DNA from: Siphonodentalium dalli
Taxonomy: Eukaryota > Mollusca > Scaphopoda > Gadilida > Siphonodentaliidae
Reading direction: 5' to 3'
NCBI GenBank assembly: GCA_032622095.1
Contig: CP136066.1
Span: 4,239,784-4,303,783, forward strand
DNA: 64,000 nucleotides
The first letter of the stretch is position 1. Each line of letters starts with the position of its first letter. Below, piece by piece: positions 57,901 through 64,000 of this stretch. Below the pieces are notes generated by a model. The model saw nothing but the letters and a program-made list of their open reading frames with translations. It did not search any database and had not been told where the DNA came from. Made by a program: the position numbers and the translations under genes.

Positions 57901-60900
57901 GGCCCGTTTTAAACGTCAAACTAACGACGCGCCGTGCTGGCTCGACGAAAGTTTGACAATAGCGTGTCCGACTCGCTTTCTGACACGTGCTAAGTATAAA
58001 GACAATGTGCACTCAAGATGTCTTTTTCTCAAACCCATACACAATCCGAGACACTGAAACACGCTTCAAAAGTTTGATTGCAAAAAAATATCTCGGTTTC
58101 TCGTGAAAAGTATCATATTCGATAACAAAAACAATTTAAATCATAATAGCACATCATGTCACCGATTAAGGGCCAGAAGTCCACATTTCGGTTGTTTGTG
58201 AAAACTAAATATTTATATATTAAAAGGGCTCTATGTCATCATACTTGGTTATTTTTTCGTTCAGAACTGTTGAGACCAAATAGTTATCAACTTTAAGTTA
58301 TAATCATGTCCGACTTCCAATATATGCCAAATGTCTAAGATATATGCCTCCGAATGACAAGTTTTTATCCACTTCGAAAGTTAAACCGACCCGCTCTAAA
58401 TATGTAACCGAGATGTTTCTGTAGCCGAATTGTACGATAAGCGAGAATGCCACAAAACTTGGTTCCCGCGAGTTATATCGGGCCGATGTACGTGTTAAAT
58501 TGGGTGATGATGCAGGCTCCCATAGAAGTAACTCGCTGCCGATATGTGATTATCGCATTTCTCGACTGGGTGGTATGGTAAAATGCAATATTATTTAATT
58601 TGGCCCAATTTTCCACTCCCTACTATTATTCCGCCCCTTACTATTATTTGGAACACTAGAGTAACTCAGATGGAAATAGGCTGGCATAACCCAAAATCGA
58701 ACTTGACCTGTCTTTAGTGCTAGTAAACCTGCATACCAAATTTAATTTCATTCAGTACACATTTAGTGCAACCTCAGACGAGACGGTTTTAATCTTCGGT
58801 CAGCTGTCAAACCGTGGCTGTCAAACCAAAGACTATCCTCACACAGCTCGGTCGTCGTACGATAAAACCAAGGTCGAGAATAGACATGACCCGATCATTG
58901 ACATCATTTCTATTCACTTGTGCTATTTGCGAGTTGAGAATAACTGATGCGTATTTAGATTTTAATATATAGAGGTATTTATTATTATTATCCCAACATA
59001 TCCTATCACATACATGTATGATATATGGACATACGGTGGTCTAATATTAACGTAGTAACAACCGTGGTCAAATCCACAGGCAGGCGACATTTTTTGACGT
59101 GACATCTGCGCAGACAGCGCAGTCCAAATCTAACCGATGCTTGACGCAACTAAATCAAGCAGTGTCTGATAACGTCAGTCAGGCTCAGTTATCTGTCGTC
59201 ATCATGCGCAGTAAATTACCTCGGTCAAGACCGAACGAAAACAGATGTCATGTGAGGTTGCACTTTATCAGCGTATTTTTTTTTCGGTTTCGCATCGCAA
59301 TATGCGATCCAATATCAAGTGGATGCGATTCATTTCCCGACAAGTGAATCGCACGTGCGAATCATCATTCCTTCCGAGATTTTCATCACTCGTCGTGTTT
59401 TATTATCAATCAAATAAATTATTATGATCGTCAGATGTACAGACGTCCAAAAATAACCAAAATGTGTGTAGCCCCCCCCCCCCCCCCCCGAGTTTATCCG
59501 CTGCGTTTTCAATGTAACTATCACATCTCATCGAATTGCGCTCGACATTACGAAAATTGCTAGGATTAGAAATAGAATTATCCCTCTTTGATAAACTGTT
59601 GTCAAATAATGCGATCGTCCGATGATAGTCCCCTAAAAAATTAAGCGCGGTTTTAAACTCGAAACGAAACGTATTTGAGCGTGAAAACGTGCAAGAGACT
59701 TTATTTCTGCTCAGAAAATATAGGCACGGACATATTGCAAATGGATGACATTCACATGAAGTTACTTTTCAATTAAGTATGTTATTTGAACTTGACGTGT
59801 GCCAAATTATAATTTATATATCATCTTTCGTATGAATGTCACCTATTTTCGGTGTATACACCAGGTAACAACGGTGATTCTACAATTGAATTACCATATT
59901 ATGATTCTAGTATTAGACTATTGTATGTTAACCCGATATTTGGTTGATCTCTCAGCAATAACTATAAATTGCATAGTAATTAGAATAAACAGACAAAATA
60001 GTTTACAGAAATGGTTAGAACTGGAAGGAAAATTGAAAAATAGAAGGGCCATGCAGGTCTGCCACATCCAGAATTCAATTTCAACAGCACTTAATTAATG
60101 ACAGATCACTGAGACCAGTGAAAATAGACTGATCAGTTTGTTCCATGCCTGCGTCACAGGGGGCAGGAATCGTTTATAGTGGATAATTATAATATTCTTG
60201 GTAAAAGGACACGGCATTTAAAAATGGTAGCTTCAGGATAAAAATTGCCTTTAAAAAAATAAAAATATTATTCACCATTTGTCATCATCCATCATTCCCC
60301 AAGACACTACTCTACGCGTAGAAACAAACCCCGTCCGATCGGACATATAATTCCAGAGATATTCATCATTAAATCCAGATCAATTCCAAAACTTTTCATT
60401 GAAAGACTTACATGTAAGTTGTCACAAAACAGAATTTCAGAAAGGCCAAATTTGATCCAAAACACCCACATTCCGCCAGATTCCACTACGATAAAAACAT
60501 CTTTTATACACACCATTTCGTTTACTAAGATCTAACATTGGTTGAATCACGTCTGTACTTTGACAATGACTGACATGCTCAAATTCGGTTTTTATTTGAC
60601 TTTGAAACATGTTTTGTCGCTCAAATGTGACAGTGTACACAGTTTGAATTTTTGATAATACTCGCAGAATGTGTAACATGCGACGTGATTGGCTTATATT
60701 ATTTTAAAGATTTTTCATGAAAGTAAAATAGCTGTGGAAGGGCTCTAAAGGGGTTTTTTTTCATCAATTTTCACAGGCCAGGAACATGCGGTAATTTGGA
60801 TTTCCCCAATTACATCGATTTCACGTCGACCAATGAAAATGGGTATATCGACAGGCATGGAATAGGTACTGGGATCAAGGTCAAGTGATCTCCACAGTAA

Positions 60901-61691
60901 ATATTGATTATTTTCCGGCCAAGTTTGAGCGACAAAAACATGTCAAACTCAAATAAAAACCGAATTGGAGCATGTCAGTCATTGTCAAAGCACAGACGTG
61001 ATTCGACCCAAGTTAGATCTTAGTAAACGAAATGGTGTGTTGAAAAGATGTTTTTATCGTGGCGGAAAGTCGGTGTTTTTGAATAAATTTGGTATTAATG
61101 AAATTCTGTTGGTGACAACTTAAGGTCTTTCGATGAAAAGTTTGGAATTTATCTGGATTTAATGACGAATATCTCTGGAATTATATGTCCGATCGGGACG
61201 GGGTTTGTTTATACGCGTAGAGTAGCCTATTGGGGTATGATGCATGATGATGATGACAAATGGTGAATAATATTTTTATTTTTTTAAAGGAAATTTTCAT
61301 CCTGAAGCTACCATTTTTAAATGCTGTGTCCCTTTACCAAGAATATTATAATTATCCATAATAAACAATTCCTGCCCCCTGTGGCCTGCGTGCATCTGGG
61401 CTAAGGGGAGTCACTCTACAATGTTCTATATAAGACTATAACTTGTATAACATAATTATCCCGGCCCAGAAACTGCTAATTAATTTCAAGCAACTGCTGA
61501 CCAATATTTTAGGATTGAAAAAAAAACCGCTAATCAATATTTTCAAAACAAAAAATACCCTGCTTTATATACTAATAATAAACCAAATCAATGTACAACT
61601 CACCTTTTTCTTTCAAAGAACTCAAAGTTGTATCACACACTACAAACTTCTTGAGGCTGCGGTCACAGTTCCGGACTTTAAATATACCCAT
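39574..61691 (-). CDS. spliced gene: CIDE-N domain protein with SAMD3-like C-terminal region (7 exons)
   Basis: Joined exons: 61691-61604, 57701-57432, 49647-49394, 46466-46119, 44014-43904, 42815-42705, 39933-39574, about 513 residues ending in TGA. Every junction is AG/GT and all phases agree (1, 1, 0, 0, 0, 0). Residues 3-75 form a CIDE-N domain, recognised from VRNCDRSLKK at the start, then VLECDGTDIEDDE, and GQVW at the end. Basic N-terminal and acidic DGT-containing patches are both present, the arrangement that lets CIDE-N domains of DFF/CIDE proteins bind head to tail. Residues 76-120 are Ser-rich linker. Residues about 121-394 are helical and Lys-rich, and 395-513 resemble the C-terminal part of invertebrate proteins labelled SAMD3-like. 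No nuclease domain is seen, so it is not a DFF40-type nuclease. Exons 5 and 6 and the absence of further exons are the least certain points. Confidence 0.75.
39934..40784. other. intron 6, part: degenerate AAAATGGCC repeats
   Basis: No gene. The motif AAAATGGCC(A/G)CC or close variants recurs near 40177, 40325-40345, 40490 and 40655, so this is probably an old dispersed repeat. Confidence 0.5.
40785..41145. repeat. degenerate minisatellite, about 30-bp unit
   Basis: Many variants of GGTGTCCAGGGCCATCCTATGG follow one another at roughly 20-30 base spacing. Long open frames on both strands here (up to 114 codons) are a by-product of the period. Confidence 0.85.
41333..41790. repeat. 161-bp tandem duplication within a GTCGAGTTTTA-bounded block
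   Basis: The segment from GGTTAATATTTGTTTGAGTTATCGC through AGCTCCGCCCC starts at 41361 and again at 41522, a spacing of 161. The block begins near GTCGAGTTTTA (41333) and ends near its reverse complement TAAAACTCGAC, suggesting transposon ends. No target duplication was found. Confidence 0.6.
41861..42541. mobile_element. DNA element with perfect 31-bp terminal inverted repeats
   Basis: AGATCAAATAAGTAGTTCGT... (41861-41891) is repeated in perfect inverted form at 42511-42541. Between them is 619 bp, AT-rich, with no transposase; a 75-codon minus frame (42216-42443) is unassigned. Flanks show no obvious target duplication, so superfamily is open. It lies in intron 6. Confidence 0.7.
42705..42815 (-). 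CDS. CIDE-N gene, exon 6
   Basis: 111 bp, 37 codons, phase 0 at both ends. Acceptor CACCTTTTTTTCAG, donor GAG/GTAAAC. The peptide is acidic then basic (DSDLNLSDVLKYVEREVQYD, then a Lys/Ser stretch) and probably helical. Confidence 0.65.
43041..43223. mobile_element. palindromic MITE with TA duplication (mariner/Tc1-type)
   Basis: A 183-bp palindrome starting CAGTGATGCCCGCAATAATT and ending in its inverse, flanked by TA on both sides. The whole left half pairs imperfectly with the right half. A partial copy is at 62527-62633. Confidence 0.82.
43335..43767. mobile_element. DNA element with TAGCC...GGCTA inverted ends
   Basis: Terminal inverted repeats of about 35 bp share CCGGCTCTAACAGCTT. 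A third, internal copy of the inverted motif GCTGTTAGAGCCG lies near 43392. The flanks GGTACAGT and CGGCAGTT are similar but not identical, perhaps a decayed 8-bp hAT duplication. No coding capacity. Confidence 0.65.
43904..44014 (-). CDS. CIDE-N gene, exon 5
   Basis: 111 bp, 37 codons, phase 0 at both ends. Acceptor ATATATTCTTTCAG; the donor CAG/GTTGAT is weaker. The peptide (ICYAFAVQFRSDRL... FRIAVQDIANMD) is open throughout. Only 66 bp separates it from the hAT element at 44081. Confidence 0.6.
44081..45287. mobile_element. non-autonomous hAT element, 1207 bp
   Basis: Exact 8-bp duplication CTACACAT (44073-44080 and 45288-45295). Ends are TAGGGCTGG and CCGGGCTCTA, with subterminal CGAATCGAAT motifs in both orientations. 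An 8-bp duplication and TAGRG ends fit hAT. No transposase frame; located in intron 4. Confidence 0.85.
45461..45625. mobile_element. second TTAA hairpin MITE copy
   Basis: 165 bp, TTAA at 45457-45460, same CCC start, TGACTGAATACTCATTG and long hairpin as at 34531. The right TTAA is mutated to TAGT. Intron 4. Confidence 0.75.
45663..45957. mobile_element. hAT-type MITE, 295 bp
   Basis: Exact 8-bp duplication CTCTCAAT (45655-45662 and 45958-45965). Terminal inverted repeats CAGGCCTCAAGCTA. Starts 37 bp after the TTAA MITE, also in intron 4. A 116-codon frame across it is accidental. Confidence 0.85.
46119..46466 (-). CDS. CIDE-N gene, exon 4
   Basis: 348 bp, 116 codons, phase 0 at both ends. 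Acceptor TCATTAATTTCAG, strong donor TAT/GTGAGT. The peptide has a basic stretch (IRHKRLAEKQKGEK), a Pro/Lys segment, and a helical part with KPDHIKMLLESTQNYRQDLL followed by KVLDKFPCLRD. That last order, a run of charged helices then 'KYPCL', recurs in SAMD3-like proteins. Confidence 0.85.
46643..48697. mobile_element. non-autonomous hAT element, 2055 bp
   Basis: Exact 8-bp duplication AAATTGAA (46635-46642 and 48698-48705). Terminal inverted repeats are TAGAGATGGGCCGATA/TAGAGGTGGGCCGATA, with dense ACCGATATCGG repeats just inside both ends. Internal frames (the longest 149 codons at 47563-48012) show no hAT transposase motif. It fills most of intron 3. Confidence 0.87.
48698..49330. repeat. 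dispersed GTTATCATCCGG repeat and GACAGGCT cluster
   Basis: 48706-49010 resembles the repeat at 34880 and 52190. Near 49260-49330 the motif GACAGGCT occurs several times. No gene. Confidence 0.5.
49394..49647 (-). CDS. CIDE-N gene, exon 3
   Basis: 254 bp: two bases completing a codon, then 84 codons. Acceptor TTAATACTTGCAG. A second AG 12 bases further in (start 49635) keeps the same frame, so two isoforms differing by four residues are possible. Donor TGG/GTTAGT. The part YCYQKWPQMDE ... GEKMYRKWPCI is a typical repeated 'KWP' helix motif of this family. Confidence 0.82.
49648..50190. other. intron 2, part: no gene; short dispersed repeat
   Basis: 50034-50110 contains TTTATATAGCGCTTATCCC and a partly inverted TCTAAGCGCTT, a small dispersed repeat known from many animal genomes. 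Confidence 0.45.
50197..50334 (+). CDS. possible small ORF, unknown
   Basis: 45 codons ending in TGA, charged and coil-like (LRLDLDQRAAELRHREKIQR). It lies next to a dispersed repeat and could be the tail of a mobile-element protein. No family recognised. Confidence 0.2.
   Translation: MNSLPTYVKEEHRKEFGLLRLDLDQRAAELRHREKIQRNLYLRID
50335..52189. other. intron 2, part: no gene seen
   Basis: AT-rich unassigned sequence; the many short frames lack splice or codon support. Confidence 0.5.
52190..52340. repeat. dispersed repeat
   Basis: AAATCGAACTTGACCTGT, GTGCTAGTAAAC, CATACCAAATTT and TTCATTCAGTAC occur in the same order at 58690-58765. The right half has GTTATCATCCGGAAA as near 48705. Confidence 0.7.
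52341..54545. other. intron 2, part: no gene recognised
   Basis: Plus-strand frames at 52922-53161 (79 codons) and 53699-54016 (105 codons) are the longest; neither has domain, splice or family support. Confidence 0.45.
54546..54870. other. GC-richer block with overlapping open frames
   Basis: Clearly higher GC than its surroundings, with three overlapping minus-strand frames (63-86 codons) in different phases. No family recognised. GTCGAC motifs in opposite orientation occur at 54551 and 54622. Confidence 0.35.
54948..54963. repeat. poly(G) tract, 16 bases
   Basis: Uninterrupted G run on the plus strand, within intron 2. Confidence 0.95.
55381..56270. repeat. 161-bp tandem repeat, about five and a half copies
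   Basis: AGRTACTGGTCATGTGAACTCATATACC starts at 55381, 55542, 55703, 55864 and 56025, always 161 apart, and a diverged copy at 56200. Each unit holds GAGCCCTGTGACGTCGTC and ATCCGGCCGGAC. Frames of 64-84 codons repeat with the unit and are not genes. Confidence 0.93.
56282..56307. repeat. (GGAC)n microsatellite
   Basis: Uninterrupted GGAC run just after the tandem repeat. Shorter GGAC runs follow near 56503 and 56535. Confidence 0.93.
56308..57431. other. intron 2, 5' part: no gene seen
   Basis: Dispersed-repeat remnants to about 56590, then AT-rich unassigned sequence. A 98-codon frame (56812-57108) is hydrophobic low-complexity and not supported. Confidence 0.5.
57432..57701 (-). CDS. CIDE-N gene, exon 2
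   Basis: 270 bp: two bases, 89 codons, one base. Acceptor TTTTTTTTTTCAG, donor G/GTTAGT. Carries most of the CIDE-N domain (VLECDGTDIEDDE, AGQVW) and the Ser-rich linker (SISSSSLTPPSQP). Confidence 0.9.
57705..58680. other. intron 1, part: no gene seen
   Basis: Two similar ACTGTTCAGACCAAATAGTTATCAACTT segments (57770, 58265) and two ATATTTGNCAAAT... segments following them suggest an old duplication about 495 bp apart. Confidence 0.5.
58690..58765. repeat. dispersed repeat, partner of 52190-52280
   Basis: Same ordered motifs as at 52219-52285 with few mismatches. Confidence 0.75.
58766..60154. other. intron 1, part: no gene seen
   Basis: Unassigned, with a few GATCG and TGCGAT motifs near 59290-59360. 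Confidence 0.45.
59472..59489. repeat. poly(C) tract, 18 bases
   Basis: Uninterrupted C run, in intron 1. Confidence 0.95.
60155..61385. repeat. large inverted repeat (arms about 470 bp)
   Basis: The left arm 60155-60626 is matched in inverse by 60923-61385 at roughly 90 percent by eye, separated by about 296 bp. Shared segments include CTCTACGCGTA, CCGATCGGACATATAATTCC and the CACAGGGGGCAGGAAT end. No transposase, and target duplication not found. It lies in intron 1, so the pre-mRNA could form a long hairpin. Confidence 0.88.
61604..61691 (-). CDS. CIDE-N gene, exon 1 (start)
   Basis: 88 bp: 29 codons and one base, donor G/GTGAGT (consensus). The ATG sits in a good context (AACATGG). The first residues MGIFKVRNCDRSLKKFVV begin the CIDE-N fold. 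No acceptor is evident upstream, so this is probably the first coding exon. Confidence 0.85.
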
Positions 61692-62526
61692 GTTCAACTT
61701 CTCGAGAAATAAGGATTTTTTAGAATTAGACAATTTATCAGGTATTTATCAACTTGCAAGGCAACGTACGTGCATCTAAAAAATAAGCTTGTGTTCGAGG
61801 ATAAAAGCCCCATTTAAGAGGGAGTTTTTAAATATCTTAAAATTGTAATGCTTTCTGGCTCTCGAAGACAATGATTAATAGTTTGATTACATTGTAATAG
61901 AAACTATTATTAGAAAGTCATACTAGTTACAGTACCTGTGATACCTACATGTAAAATGACATACTAGTACTTGTTGATATGTCCCAGAAGATACATCCAT
62001 GGGTTTTACACACACACGCAGAACACATTTTGCCTAATTAAAAGTAAAGATGTTGACTCTGTACTTAACACATGTACATTATGCACAGTAGAATCAATCT
62101 GCTGTACCGTCTACAGACAATTAAAAGGAATACACCACCCCCCCCTAAACATTATACAGTTTTGTAAGCAGGTGGTGGTTACAATTTTTTGTATTGATTC
62201 CGGTTGTGACACAAAAGAGTACATCTATTAGGGTTGTATCCAGACCATAAACAAACTGTTTTAGGCCTGCCAAAATCGATTTCCTGTTTTTTCAAGCCAA
62301 ACAAATTTGAAATACATGCACGCACGCGATTTTTTTTTCTTTATATAATATTTATTCTGGGGGAGATGTTTTATCAACAAGAATAATCTGAACTTTTGAC
62401 TCCCTGTAAATGGTAATCAACAAAAGAATGTGTTTTGCAGGCTTTTATAACATTGATAGAAGTTTATATAGTTGTGTACACAAGTCTTTGAGTAGGCTAG
62501 ATCATTCATTCATTGAGCTTCAGTTG
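61692..62526. other. upstream of the CIDE-N gene: promoter region not resolved
   Basis: AT-rich; no TATA box or other element stands out clearly enough to call, and no other gene is seen. Confidence 0.4.
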
Positions 62527-62633
62527 GCCATTCCGATGAATGGCAACAAGCCATATTTCCAACTAAATCCTGAAAAATTTCCCATAATTCTGTTGTGGTT
62601 AACTTAAGAGGTCAATTATTGTGGGCATCACTG
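62527..62633. mobile_element. partial copy of the TA-flanked palindromic MITE
   Basis: Matches one half of 43041-43223, ending GTGGGCATCACTG before TA. The other half is missing. Confidence 0.7.
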
Positions 62634-62709
62634 TATGCGGGTTAGCATCACTAAATTTATCCTCTGGGGACCTCATTCTGCAAATGACTGACGTCTTATT
62701 TTGTGCCTT

Positions 62710-63886
62710 GATCACTAGTCCAAGTCTTCTCGTACTAAAGCCGGCTAAGATATCGGGATGGAGGTGCCGGTCTTTAGTCCGAGTTCCAGGCCCATGCATT
62801 CCTTTGACAGGACTTAAGCGTTAGTGATCCGCTCAAATAAAACCACAATTATATGAAATAAAATATCACAATTGCTACAATAAACGGATAGTTTCCGCAG
62901 AAGACATGCTATTTTATCTGAAACCCACATCGGTTGTGAATTGAAAGCGGTAATTTAATGTGAAAAGAAACATTTGCCGCAGTGTTTACATATTTTTTAA
63001 AGTATGCGAACTCAGTTGACCTTGCGAACTGCGTTCGGCATTTTCCGTTGAAAATATTCCGTAGATTTTGGACAACAACGCAAATTACGATGAATTCTCC
63101 ATTGTAATCGTAATTATGTGTGTCAATAAATAAAATAATAAATAGATTAATTAAACATTGGAGATATAAATGTAATACACTAAATAAATGAACCTTAAGT
63201 TTGAAAAGTCCCACTAAAACGGAAGAACTATATTTCGAAACTGTGTGATTCGGTTCTCCGATTATTTTATCAACACAGATGTCAAATGCACATCACGCAT
63301 GGCAAGTCAGACACAAGAGTTCTAATTTGCTCCAATTTTGACAAGTTGCTTGCGAAAATTGTCAACAAAACTACCGTTCTGATCCTCCATTATGTCATTA
63401 AGTTTTTAGTGCGGGAATTGTTCTGAAAGCACATAGAAAACTGGACTTTCGGGCGATCGGTTTTCGCTATTTTTGTTCGGAAAACCCGCGCTATATATAG
63501 AAACGGAAAGTAGAATTAGTAGAACAAACAGCGGATTATGCCGAACTTATTCGGACCACTTCGGCTTTCGGTTAAAATGTAAACAAACAGAGAAACAAAT
63601 CGATGTGTGTGGCAATCAACCGGAATATTCTATGTGTAATTTAACATTAAAGTTAGATTATTATACACCATTATGACCATAAGATGTAAGCCTTTCCGAT
63701 GCATATAGCATCATGTATTGATTTGCTAGGTAAATCCAGTAAAATACACCACAAATTCCCGCCACAGATCGTGGGCGTAAGTCGTGTCAAAGGATTGGTA
63801 TACAAGCGGTCTTGGACTAAAGACCAGCATCGCCATCCCAATATCTTAGCTGGTTTTAGTACAAGAAGACTTGGACTACTTGATCA
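62710..63886. mobile_element. possible DNA element with about 110-bp inverted ends
   Basis: 62710-62815 and 63772-63886 are inverted copies at about 80 percent by eye, sharing TAGTCCAAGTCTTC and GCTAAGATAT. No clear target duplication and no transposase; the interior frames are short. Confidence 0.6.
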
Positions 63887-64000
63887 CGTGATATTTATTT
63901 GTAACATGTTTTAATAGATTCGCAGTGTCTAAAAGGCTGTTTAAGGCTCAATGTCTAAAAATTAGCCATGTTTTCGCTGACACCGTTCCGGAATTAAGTC

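Overview
The window is metazoan nuclear DNA, most likely from a marine invertebrate. The evidence is an intron-containing tRNA-Tyr, spliced coding exons with GT-AG junctions, hAT-, piggyBac-, Harbinger- and mariner-type non-autonomous elements with clean target duplications, and dispersed repeats (for example units ending in GGAC runs) of a kind I associate with bivalve and other lophotrochozoan genomes. The phylum is inference; nothing here fixes the species.

Positions 1-33867 are one tandem array. Its 679-bp unit carries tRNA-Arg(TCG) on the plus strand and, converging on it, tRNA-Tyr(GTA) with a 20-nt intron on the minus strand. The array runs off the left edge. I count 47 units: 46 full-length tRNA-Arg genes plus one split copy, and 46 full-length tRNA-Tyr genes (one with a T-arm deletion) plus one cut off at the right end. 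The left units are almost identical. Shared private variants show that blocks of three, five and seven units were copied together. A 2154-bp poly(A) retroelement (25881-28034) sits inside the tRNA-Arg anticodon loop of unit 39. It has an 11-bp target duplication and one intact CCHC zinc-knuckle ORF1-type protein, but no reverse transcriptase.

Positions 33868-39573 are repeat-rich flank: a TGTGTTAA-rich block, an 80-bp tandem duplication, a TTAA-flanked MITE with an 83-base hairpin, a Harbinger-like MITE, a fold-back element and two weak exon-like fragments.

Positions 39574-61691 hold one spliced gene on the minus strand, assembled here from seven exons with compatible phases (about 513 residues). 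It starts with a CIDE-N domain, continues through a Ser-rich linker and a helical region, and ends in a part resembling proteins labelled SAMD3-like. Introns 3 to 5 are largely filled with MITEs and hAT-type elements; the others carry fold-backs, tandem repeats and minisatellites. Positions 61692-64000 hold only repeats and unassigned sequence.

The tRNA array and the gene have no evident functional link. Main points for follow-up are the array's higher-order copying, the ORF1-only retroelement in a tRNA anticodon loop, and the CIDE-N gene.
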